Assembly (NCBI GenBank): GCA_910586965.1
Contig: CAJUMF010000029.1
Coordinates: forward strand, 1 to 10,226
DNA: 10,226 bases
Origin: an uncultured Dorea sp.
GTDB taxonomy: Bacteria; Bacillota; Clostridia; Lachnospirales; Lachnospiraceae
Direction of reading: 5' to 3'
Part shown: in pieces, positions 1 through 6,447 of the stretch
Layout of the letters: each line of letters begins with the position of its first letter
Numbering within the stretch: position 1 is the first letter of the stretch
Translations under genes and position numbers: made by a program
Notes under the pieces: generated by a model
Told to the model about the DNA's origin: nothing
Seen by the model: only the letters and a program-made list of their open reading frames with translations
Databases searched by the model: none

Positions 1-17
1 GATCTAATCATATTTTC

Positions 18-46
18 ATAATAGTGTATAAAAATAGATATGTCAA
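18..46 (-). promoter_or_regulatory. Sigma-A promoter reading out of the left edge
   Basis: On the minus strand a perfect TTGACA (41-46) is followed after exactly 17 bases by TATTAT (18-23). It lies just downstream of the MazF-like gene and points left, so it probably drives a gene outside the window. The predicted start of transcription is near position 11. No hairpin terminator for the MazF-like gene is visible in the 70 bases left of its stop, so read-through into the next gene is also possible. Confidence 0.6.
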
Positions 47-70
47 GAGATAAAATAAGTTTATGCACTA

Positions 71-865
71 TCAGATGGTTTTATGTTGATTTTCAAAAAT
101 ATAAAATTTTTTAATGGCATTCATGATTTCGAATCTTTTATCATTGTCGATAAAAATTATCTTATTATTGTCATTTAAAATAGGACGTGTGAATCTTTTG
201 ATGTTTATTCTTCGCATGTCTTCAATACGGAGATAGCAAGCCCGGTCGTTTATATCAATAGGCACATTCATATAATATTTTTTTGACTTATCCTTAGAAG
301 TAATGGGGATAACTATATAAGAATAGTTTTCTTCATTTATTCCGTTACATCTTTTCTTCCACACAAGTACCGGTCTGCTTTTGTTTAATTCTGAACCGAC
401 ATTTATACCTAAAGCTGCCCAGTATAGACCATTTTCGTATATAGTTGTCTTTTGCTGGTATCCATTAACATTTAACAGCAATTTTTGCCATTTCCAATTG
501 AGAAATTGATATAATGTTTCGAAAAGTATATGTGATATATTATTTGAATGAACATCGGAGCAAATTTTTTCCATGATATTTTGCAAAATAAAATGCTGTA
601 TGGCATGCAAATCCGAATCAGGAACCCTAACGGATTTAGATTTTAAATATAATGCGCTTGTAATATTTTTAGTATTGATTTCTTTATAATGATCAAGATC
701 GGCGTATTGTTTTGTCACAGATAGCTTATATATATTGCCGTCACTTTTTTCTATAAGAGGAACAATCAATATTCTGTTTTTGGCCTGAGTATTGCATAAA
801 TATATACAGAGAGGCTCCTCTTTATCATGTGCATATCGATAAATATATCCTTTTCTTAAGTCCAT
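71..865 (-). CDS. MazF/PemK-like protein with two MazF-type halves
   Basis: The C-terminal half (about residues 143-257 of 264) reads as a MazF/PemK ribonuclease domain. It has the GLYWAALGINVGSE strand-loop start, then SRPVLV, then PITSK. R164 and T189 occupy the places of the conserved Arg and Thr that MazF toxins use for mRNA cleavage. The N-terminal half (about 4-100) has the same layout (KGYIYRY, then PLCIYL, then IVPLIEK, then a helix), but the Arg and Thr positions are not kept. MazF enzymes act as homodimers, so this may be a single-chain pseudo-dimer with one active site (inference). A linker of about 40 residues joins the halves. The start is the ATG at 863-865, preceded by GAGGAGAA at good spacing. 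No MazE-like antitoxin gene lies next to it upstream. It could act as a toxin, as part of a larger element to the left, or be an inactive relative. The sequence is AT-rich and unlike the metabolic operon. Confidence 0.72.
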   Translation of the reverse strand: MDLRKGYIYRYAHDKEEPLCIYLCNTQAKNRILIVPLIEKSDGNIYKLSVTKQYADLDHYKEINTKNITSALYLKSKSVRVPDSDLHAIQHFILQNIMEKICSDVHSNNISHILFETLYQFLNWKWQKLLLNVNGYQQKTTIYENGLYWAALGINVGSELNKSRPVLVWKKRCNGINEENYSYIVIPITSKDKSKKYYMNVPIDINDRACYLRIEDMRRINIKRFTRPILNDNNKIIFIDNDKRFEIMNAIKKFYIFENQHKTI

Positions 866-946
866 ATGTTCTCCTCAAAATTAGATTATTTTTCTTTCGA
901 GCTGCTTATCTGCTCTCTAATAGCCATGTTTATTATCTTAATATGA

Positions 947-975
947 ATTATACCATATAAAGGAAGAAAAAAAGC
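947..975 (-). promoter_or_regulatory. Probable extended -10 promoter for the MazF-like gene
   Basis: The minus strand carries TGGTATAAT, a perfect TATAAT (947-952) with a TGn extension. The hexamer 17 bases upstream (970-975) is a poor -35, so the extended -10 would carry the promoter. The predicted leader to the ATG at 865 is about 75 bases. No operator-like repeat overlaps it. Confidence 0.5.
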
Positions 976-1030
976 AGATGTATTTGCATCTTTTCATTGG
1001 CCTCCAGCATCATACAAGAAAGACAGCGAA

Positions 1031-1059
1031 AACCCGTTAACCGCACCGGCTAACGGGTT
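1031..1059. other. Strong hairpin in the divergent intergenic region
   Basis: AACCCGTTA (1031-1039) pairs perfectly with TAACGGGTT (1051-1059). Inside it, CCG (1041-1043) pairs with CGG (1047-1049), leaving a three-base loop and one A-C mismatch. On the minus strand the stem is followed by TTTTCGCTGTCTTTC, only a weak T-rich tail, so it may be a degenerate leftward terminator left from a lost gene. On the plus strand there is no T run. Confidence 0.5.
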
Positions 1060-1096
1060 CTCGTCGTTGTTATAGTTATCTAAAAGGAATGAGAGT

Positions 1097-1166
1097 AAAG
1101 TGCTGTACGATACTTCGTATACACTTTTATGAGGGGGAGATAGTGATAAGTTCCTTATCAACTATC
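1097..1166. repeat. Two adjacent inverted repeats, possible operators
   Basis: The first dyad is AAAGTG (1097-1102) with CACTTT (1122-1127), enclosing TACGA (1106-1110) with TCGTA (1115-1119). The second is GATAGTGATAAG (1139-1150) with CTTATC (1154-1159) and ACTATC (1161-1166), a 12-base-pair stem with one bulged A. They lie about 90-160 bases upstream of the kinase-gcvP promoter. They could be regulator binding sites or relics of a small element. The rest of 866-1258 contains no gene I can support. Confidence 0.4.
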
Positions 1167-1258
1167 TGACACTTATTATAAAGAGTAAATGTGTCCAAAG
1201 TATGTTAAATTTCTAAAAGAAAACGATATTTTATTAAGGATAGCTTAAGAAAAAGTAA

Positions 1259-1287
1259 TTGAAATCCAAAGTTTCTCCGTGTAAGAT
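1259..1287 (+). promoter_or_regulatory. Promoter of the kinase-gcvPAB operon
   Basis: TTGAAA (1259-1264) is separated by 17 bases from TAAGAT (1282-1287), a good sigma-A match. Transcription would start near 1294, giving a leader of about 40 bases before the ATG at 1333. TCTCC (1274-1278) and GGAGA (1288-1292) form an inverted repeat that exactly brackets the -10 box, which could be a repressor site (inference). Confidence 0.6.
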
Positions 1288-1301
1288 GGAGATAGGATAT
1301 G

Positions 1302-1323
1302 AGGCGGCGAATTTTTCGCGCCT
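1302..1323 (+). promoter_or_regulatory. Leader hairpin abutting the ribosome binding site
   Basis: AGGC (1302-1305) and GCGAA (1307-1311) pair with TTCGC (1315-1319) and GCCT (1320-1323). The result is a nine-pair stem with one bulged G and a TTT loop. The Shine-Dalgarno GGAGG (1324-1328) begins at the very next base, and the ATG follows only four bases later. The stem could affect ribosome loading or protect the 5' end of the message. It is not followed by a T run, so it is not a terminator. Confidence 0.45.
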
Positions 1324-1332
1324 GGAGGAAGT

Positions 1333-2505
1333 ATGAAAAGAATCGGTTTTATCGTGAACCCGGTAGCGGGAATCGGCGGAAAGGTCGGGCTTAAAGGTTC
1401 CGACGGGGAAGAGACGTTAAAAAAGGCATTGGAGCTTGGGGCTGTGCCTGAGAGCGGTAAGAAAGCCCTCATTGCCCTGCGGGTTTTAGGAGCGGCGGCG
1501 GAACTTTCAGAAATGGAAATCTGCACCTGTCCGGGAGATATGGGGGAGAATGTCTGTAAGGAGGCAGGTCTTAGCTGCAAGGTATTGGACTGTATGACAG
1601 GGGATCATGCGGGAGAATGGACGTCTCTGGCAGATACCGCCCTTGTGGGAAAGGCAACGTCTCCGGCAGACACCGTCCGGGCGGCGAAGATGCTCTGCGG
1701 GCTTGGCGCGGATTTAATCCTTTTTGCGGGCGGCGACGGAACGGCGCGCAATATTCTGGATGCGGTTGGAAAGTCCGCGGCGGTGCTTGGGATTCCTGCG
1801 GGGTGCAAGATTCATTCGGGCGTGTTTGCGGTGAACCCGAAGAGGGCGGGTGAGCTGGCGTTAAGGTACATGCAGGGGAAGGTCCCCAGGACGAAAGAGG
1901 CGGAAGTGATGGACATTGACGAGGAGCAGTTCCGCCAGGGGAGGGTGCAGTCGAGGCTTTACGGGTATCTTAAGATTCCCGATGATGTCCGGCTGGTGCA
2001 GAATTTAAAGAGCGGCAGCAGAGGCGGCGGGCAAGACAGCACGGAACGCCTTGCCGAGTATATGGCGGACACATGGGAAAACGACGTTCTCTATATTGTA
2101 GGCGGCGGTTCTACGACGGCGCGTATTATGGAGCGGATGCATTTTGCCAATACGCTTTTGGGGGTTGACCTTGTGTACAGCGGTCAGGTGGTCGGAACGG
2201 ACTGTACGGAGCGGGAAATCCTCAAGGCTGTCTCGGAGTACGGGAAGGCGAAGATTCTTGTGACGGTCATTGGCGGTCAGGGCTATATATTCGGACGGGG
2301 GAACCAGCAGATTAGCGCGGAGGTCATCCGGCGCGTGGGGCGGAAAAATATTATCGTGGCGGCATCTGAGGAGAAGATGCTTGCCCTTTTTGGAAAATGC
2401 CTGTATGTAGATACAGGGGATGAGGAAGTGAACGGCTACTTGCACGGGTACATGCGCGTGCTTACCGGGTACGGAGAGTACGCGGTGATGAAGGTGACGG
2501 GATAG
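1333..2505 (+). CDS. ATP-NAD kinase / AcoX-like protein (COG3199 family)
   Basis: The family is recognised from three blocks: NPVAGIGGKVGLKGSDG near the N terminus (residues 9-25), the NAD-kinase GGDGT motif at 133-137, and GIPAGCKIHSG at 153-163. The 390-residue length is normal for COG3199. Members are predicted nucleotide-binding kinases related to NAD kinase. The AcoX branch sits in acetoin-dehydrogenase operons and its reaction is not firmly established. Residues about 245-390 form a second domain with glycine-rich turns. The ATG at 1333 has GGAGG four bases before it, and its N terminus is where the family begins. It is the first gene of the operon with gcvPA and gcvPB. Its product may serve cofactor supply or modification for a decarboxylase complex, but that is inference. 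Composition is GC-rich like the gcvP genes. Confidence 0.85.
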   Translation: MKRIGFIVNPVAGIGGKVGLKGSDGEETLKKALELGAVPESGKKALIALRVLGAAAELSEMEICTCPGDMGENVCKEAGLSCKVLDCMTGDHAGEWTSLADTALVGKATSPADTVRAAKMLCGLGADLILFAGGDGTARNILDAVGKSAAVLGIPAGCKIHSGVFAVNPKRAGELALRYMQGKVPRTKEAEVMDIDEEQFRQGRVQSRLYGYLKIPDDVRLVQNLKSGSRGGGQDSTERLAEYMADTWENDVLYIVGGGSTTARIMERMHFANTLLGVDLVYSGQVVGTDCTEREILKAVSEYGKAKILVTVIGGQGYIFGRGNQQISAEVIRRVGRKNIIVAASEEKMLALFGKCLYVDTGDEEVNGYLHGYMRVLTGYGEYAVMKVTG

Positions 2506-2532
2506 TACAGCGAACTATTAATATCCAGCGCG

Positions 2533-2587
2533 CTATATCCCGGCGGAAATCATCCGGGAACGCACAGAAATTCCCGGATAGATATAG
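2533..2587 (+). promoter_or_regulatory. Structured spacer before gcvPA with competing hairpins
   Basis: ATCCGGGAA (2552-2560) pairs perfectly with TTCCCGGAT (2571-2579). Its inner part, CCGGGA (2554-2559), can pair instead with TCCCGG (2538-2543), so the two stems exclude each other. An outer pairing of CTATATC (2533-2539) with GATATAG (2581-2587) would enclose the first hairpin. No T run follows. The gcvPA Shine-Dalgarno AGGAGG is at 2605-2610. The element may set relative expression, process the message or respond to a ligand. It does not match the glycine riboswitch as I know it. Confidence 0.45.
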
Positions 2588-2619
2588 ATAAGTTTACATA
2601 TAAAAGGAGGAAGGAAACG

Positions 2620-4146
2620 ATGGAGAAATCTTTTGTGCATCCTTATATGCCAAACAGTGTCCCGGAAATCAGGCGGCAACTGCTTGACGAGCTGGGAGTG
2701 GAGGATGTGAAGGAAATTTACGGGAGCATTATCCCGGACGAACTGCTCTTCAAGGAAAGGCTTAATCTGCCGGAGCCGATACGCAGCGAGTATGAGCTTA
2801 AGAAACATGTAACGGGGATTTTGAACAAAAATGTCTCGACAGAAGAGTATGCAAGCTTTTTAGGGGCAGGGTGCTATAAGCATCAGGTTCCGGCAGTGTG
2901 CGATGAGATTAATACGAGAGGGGAATTTTTGACGGCTTACTGCGGCGATACTTATTCAGACCATGGGAAAATGCAGGCGATTTTCGAGTATACAAGCATG
3001 ATGGGCGAGCTTTTGGACGCGGATGTAGTAAGCTATACGACCTATGACGCGGGGCAGTCGGTCTGCTCGGCATTCCGCATGGCGGTTCGGATTCAGAGTT
3101 CTTCGGAGGAGTCTTCCGTTGAAAACGGGGATGCGGATAAGGAGCAGGATAAGGGCAGGACTGTGATTCTAGTGCCGGACACGATGAATCCGGAGATTTA
3201 CAGCCAGGCGGTTTCTTATTGCAGGAATGTTTCTGAGATTATAAAGGTGGGGCATGACGAGCGGGGGCTGATGGCTCTTGAGGAGCTTGAGGAGCGGCTT
3301 AAGGAGGGAAACGCGGCGGCTGTATTTTACGAAAATCCGTCTTATCTTGGATTTTTTGAGACACAGGCGGAAAAGATTGCTGAGCTGGCGCACCAGTACG
3401 GCGCTGTCTGCATCGCGCAGCCGCAGGTTTCCGCACTTGGCATTATGGAAAGCCCTATGAACCTTGGGGCGGATATCGTGTGCGGCGACATCCAGCCTTT
3501 GGGGATGCATATGCAGTACGGCGGCGGTCAGGCGGGATTTATCGCCAGCCATCAGAAGTTAGAATATATGGAGCAGTTCCCGACTTATATGTACGGCATT
3601 GCGAAGACGGACAAAGCGGACACCTACGGCTGGGGCAGGGCTATGAATTACCGCTGTTCCCACGGGAGCCGGGAGAAAGCCAATGAGTATTTCGGCACGG
3701 AAACGGGGCTTTGGGGCATCACGGCGGGCGTGTATCTGGCGAGCATGGGTCCCCAGGGAATGTATGAGCTTGGGGAGACGATTATCCAGAACCTTAAGTA
3801 TCTGACCGTGCGGTTAAATGGGATTGAGGGCGTGCGGGCAAATCCATTGGGCGGCAGTAATTTCCAGGAGGTGCTTGTTGATTTTTCGGCAACCGGAAAG
3901 AGCGTGACCGAGATTAATAAAGCGTTATTGGAATGTCGGATTTTTGGCGGCAAGGATGTGAGCGGGGAATTCCCGTGGCTTGGTCAGTGCGCGCTTTACT
4001 GCGTGTCGGAGCTGACGACTCAGGATGAGATGGACGCTCTTGCGGATGCTTTGCGGCGGATTGTAACTGAAGAGCGTGATGTGGATTTGCAGGCTGGAAA
4101 GCGTGACGCCGCGGACAGTGAGCCGCAGGCGGCAAAGGAGGTGTAG
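2620..4146 (+). CDS. gcvPA: Glycine dehydrogenase (decarboxylating) subunit 1, divergent
   Basis: In bacteria with a split P-protein, this subunit pairs with GcvPB to decarboxylate glycine and pass the aminomethyl group to the lipoyl arm of H protein. The family is clear from the N terminus (HPYMPNSVPEIRRQLL, then LNLPEPI) and from QAIFEYTSMMGELLDADVV around 119-137. It departs from the standard family at several points. The usual YTPYQxExSQG block reads YCGDTYSDHGK (107-117), and the usual REKATSNICTNQ block reads REKANEYFGTET (351-362). A charged Ser/Glu/Asp-rich insertion lies at about 160-180. The C terminus has an Ala/Glu/Asp-rich tail, making 508 residues against about 450 normally. The ATG at 2620 has AGGAGG nine bases upstream. 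It ends two bases before gcvPB. A glycine-decarboxylase-like fold is confident; glycine as the substrate is less so. Confidence 0.85.
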   Translation: MEKSFVHPYMPNSVPEIRRQLLDELGVEDVKEIYGSIIPDELLFKERLNLPEPIRSEYELKKHVTGILNKNVSTEEYASFLGAGCYKHQVPAVCDEINTRGEFLTAYCGDTYSDHGKMQAIFEYTSMMGELLDADVVSYTTYDAGQSVCSAFRMAVRIQSSSEESSVENGDADKEQDKGRTVILVPDTMNPEIYSQAVSYCRNVSEIIKVGHDERGLMALEELEERLKEGNAAAVFYENPSYLGFFETQAEKIAELAHQYGAVCIAQPQVSALGIMESPMNLGADIVCGDIQPLGMHMQYGGGQAGFIASHQKLEYMEQFPTYMYGIAKTDKADTYGWGRAMNYRCSHGSREKANEYFGTETGLWGITAGVYLASMGPQGMYELGETIIQNLKYLTVRLNGIEGVRANPLGGSNFQEVLVDFSATGKSVTEINKALLECRIFGGKDVSGEFPWLGQCALYCVSELTTQDEMDALADALRRIVTEERDVDLQAGKRDAADSEPQAAKEV

Positions 4147-4148
4147 GT

Positions 4149-5696
4149 ATGGGATATGTGAAGAAGAACAGGGATTTCCATCAGGCGCGCTGGGATGAGC
4201 CATTTATTATGGAAATGGGGAATCCGGGAGAGAGGGGCGTGCTGATTCCGGGAGCCTCCGATGAAGTGAAGAAAGTAAGCGGCGAGGTATCAGAGCTGAT
4301 TCCGGCAGGGCTTAAAAGAAAGAAAGCGCCGAAACTGCCGGAGCTTTCCCAGATGCAGGTACTCAGGCATTACATGCGGCTCTCTCAGGAGACCATCGGA
4401 ACAGATATCAATATCGATATCGGGCTTGGAACGTGTACGATGAAGTACAGCCCGAAAATCCACGAGCAGTTTGTGCGCGCGGAAAAGTTCCAGGAGCTGC
4501 ACCCATACCAGGACGAGAGCACGGTGCAGGGAATTTTGGAGATTATGTATAAAGACGAGCAGTATCTAAAAGCGATTTCCGGGATGGACAAGGTAAGCCT
4601 GCAGCCCTCCGGAGGCAGCCAGGCGATTTTCGCAAATGTGCAGACCATCCGGGCGTACTTTGAGGAGCGGGGCGAGGCCGAAAAGCGGGATGAGATTATC
4701 ACGACGATTCTTTCCCATCCGGCGAATCCGGGCACGGCGGCGACTCTCGGCTACAAGGTGATTACGCTGTACCCTGACGAGAACGGACTTCCGGATATCG
4801 AGGCGCTTAAGGCGGCGGTGTCGGAGCGGACGGCGGCGCTTATGATTACCAACCCGGAGGACACGGGGATTTACAATGACCGCATCCGCCAGTTTGTGGA
4901 TATTGTTCACGAGGCGGGGGGCTTATGCGTCTACGACCAGGCGAACTTAAACGGCGTGTTCGGGCTGACCCGGGCGAAGGATGCGGGGTTTGACATGTGC
5001 CACTATAATCTGCACAAGTCCTTTTCCTCGCCTCACGGATGCCAGGGGCCGGGAGCCGGGGCGCAGTGCGTGTCGGAGAAACTGGCAAAATATGTGGCGG
5101 CTCCGACGGTGGAATATGACGGGGAGAAGTATTACCTGGACGGCGACAGGCCAAAAAGCATCGGGAAACTCAGGATGTTCTACGGCGTACCGTCGGTGCT
5201 CATCCGCGCGTATGCGTATATCCGCACCCTTGGGGCGGACGGCATGAAACAGATCGCGGAGCTTTCTATATTAAATAATAATTACTTGATTAAAAAACTT
5301 TTGGAGATTAAGGGGCTTTCTATGCCTTTTGCCAAGGGGCGTTTCCGTATGGAGCAGGCGCGGCTTAGCTGGCAGGAGCTTACGGAGGAGACGGGAGTTA
5401 CTACCGATGACATCTGCCGGAGGATTGTGGATTACGGCTTTCAGGATTATTTTACAAGCCATCATCCAAGGGTGCTGCCGGAGCCGTTTACGCCGGAGCC
5501 GGTGGAGACGTATTCTAAAGATGACATGGATGAGTATGCCGCGGCGTTTGCAGCCATCGCAAAGGAGGCTTATACCGAGCCGGAGCTTGTGAAAGGCGCG
5601 CCTTACAAGGCGGCTCTGGGAGCGCGGATTGAGGAAGAGTGCCTGACGGAGTGGGGGAAATTTGCAACGACTTGGCGGGCGTATAAAAAATTGTAG
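4149..5696 (+). CDS. gcvPB: Glycine dehydrogenase (decarboxylating) subunit 2, divergent
   Basis: This is the pyridoxal-phosphate-bearing subunit of a split P-protein. The cofactor lysine is expected at K290 in NLHKSFSSPHG, and D263 in YDQANLNG fits the Asp that contacts the cofactor ring. GTCTMKYSP (94-102) matches the family GSCTMKYNP. Unlike standard GcvPB, the block normally written AHGTNPAS reads HPANPGT (190-196), and the QPAAGAHGE block reads QPSGGSQAI (152-160), losing a His. At 515 residues it is slightly longer than usual. The start is fixed by a near-perfect AAAGGAGGTG (4134-4143) inside the end of gcvPA, which implies translational coupling. No H, T or L protein gene follows; the next block is an unrelated AT-rich insert, and no convincing terminator is seen after the stop. 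Confidence 0.87.
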   Translation: MGYVKKNRDFHQARWDEPFIMEMGNPGERGVLIPGASDEVKKVSGEVSELIPAGLKRKKAPKLPELSQMQVLRHYMRLSQETIGTDINIDIGLGTCTMKYSPKIHEQFVRAEKFQELHPYQDESTVQGILEIMYKDEQYLKAISGMDKVSLQPSGGSQAIFANVQTIRAYFEERGEAEKRDEIITTILSHPANPGTAATLGYKVITLYPDENGLPDIEALKAAVSERTAALMITNPEDTGIYNDRIRQFVDIVHEAGGLCVYDQANLNGVFGLTRAKDAGFDMCHYNLHKSFSSPHGCQGPGAGAQCVSEKLAKYVAAPTVEYDGEKYYLDGDRPKSIGKLRMFYGVPSVLIRAYAYIRTLGADGMKQIAELSILNNNYLIKKLLEIKGLSMPFAKGRFRMEQARLSWQELTEETGVTTDDICRRIVDYGFQDYFTSHHPRVLPEPFTPEPVETYSKDDMDEYAAAFAAIAKEAYTEPELVKGAPYKAALGARIEEECLTEWGKFATTWRAYKKL

Positions 5697-5765
5697 GCGC
5701 ATTTTTCTATAAAAAATGGTATTAAAAACGGCACGCAATTTTTGCAAAATGTCTGCCTGAAACTA

Positions 5766-5794
5766 TTGAAATCTGCTATGCATTTGTATATGAT
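5766..5794 (+). promoter_or_regulatory. Promoter of the abiE genes
   Basis: TTGAAA (5766-5771), a 17-base spacer and TATGAT (5789-5794) form a good sigma-A promoter. Predicted transcription start is near 5801. This makes a start codon at 5812 unlikely and supports the TTG at 5842 for the first gene. AbiEi proteins are known to repress their own promoters by binding inverted repeats, but I see no clear long dyad here. Confidence 0.6.
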
Positions 5795-5841
5795 AAAAGC
5801 GTACAATCTAAGTGTTTTGCGTGCAGAAAGTTGGTGTTTAT

Positions 5842-6447
5842 TTGAATAAAAGGGAACTTGCAAGAAAAGTAATTTTAAATAAAGGCGGCATAGCAAAAAC
5901 ATCGGACTTTGTTTTAGACGGAATTAAAAATTATGAAGTAGCCGCACTCTGTAAAGAAGGCGTAATAGAAAGAATCCGCCGTGGCTTTTATCAACTTCCT
6001 CAAAATGTCCTCGTGACAGATGAACAAATATTAAAAGAAATGCTCCCAAGAGGAATCATCTGCGTAGAATCTGCTCTATTTCATTATGGGTATAGCGATT
6101 TTTCTCCTCGTAAATGGTCGGTTGCAGTGCCACGGACAGCCTCAAGAACAGTAAAACGGGTACAGGAAATACCCTTGAAACCATACTTTATCCAAAAGAA
6201 TTATTTGAATCTGGGTAAGACAATAGATAATTTTAATGGCATTTCTCTGGCGGTTTATGACCGTGAGCGGACGCTTTGTGATTGTTTCAAGTATCGCACG
6301 AAATTGGACAATGAAATTTTCAATAAAGCGGTCAATGCCTATGCCATTGATAACAACAAAAATCTTGTAAATCTTTCCAGATATGCAAAAGAAATGAAAC
6401 TTTATACAAAGGTTATGAATGTGATGGAGGTGCTTTTGAATGGCTGA
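5842..6447 (+). CDS. abiEi: AbiEi-type antitoxin (type IV toxin-antitoxin)
   Basis: The first 50 or so residues (KRELARKVI, GGIAKTSDF, then RIRRGFYQLP) are the winged-helix domain typical of AbiEi. The rest matches the AbiEi C-terminal domain, with ESALFHYGYSDFSPRKWSVA and YDRERTLCDCFKYR. In characterised AbiE pairs this protein represses the operon and counteracts the toxin without a stable complex. I chose the TTG at 5842, giving 201 residues starting LNKRELARK. The family begins at this point, and the promoter at 5766-5794 would leave almost no leader for the GTG at 5812. The ribosome binding site is weak. The last 8 bases overlap the toxin gene. The AT-rich composition contrasts with gcvPB and suggests horizontal transfer. 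Confidence 0.85.
   Translation: MNKRELARKVILNKGGIAKTSDFVLDGIKNYEVAALCKEGVIERIRRGFYQLPQNVLVTDEQILKEMLPRGIICVESALFHYGYSDFSPRKWSVAVPRTASRTVKRVQEIPLKPYFIQKNYLNLGKTIDNFNGISLAVYDRERTLCDCFKYRTKLDNEIFNKAVNAYAIDNNKNLVNLSRYAKEMKLYTKVMNVMEVLLNG

Noticed and set aside
1060..1332. Glycine riboswitch before the operon
   Set aside because: A glycine riboswitch is a reasonable expectation before gcv genes, but I could not find its conserved core in 1060-1332 or 2506-2619. A covariance-model search would settle this.
5271..5747. Long antisense open frame across the end of gcvPB, and similar antisense frames in the kinase, gcvPA and dehydrogenase
   Set aside because: They are shadows of GC-rich codon use opposite clearly recognised genes, are rich in Arg/Leu/His/Pro, and lack ribosome binding sites or family features.
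5697..5760. Terminator after gcvPB
   Set aside because: ATTTTT with AAAAAT can pair at about 5700-5718, but the stem has no G-C pairs and no proper T run follows, so I do not call it.
5812..5841. GTG at 5812 as the AbiEi start
   Set aside because: It lies about 11 bases from the predicted transcription start, has no ribosome binding site, and adds residues outside the usual family N terminus.
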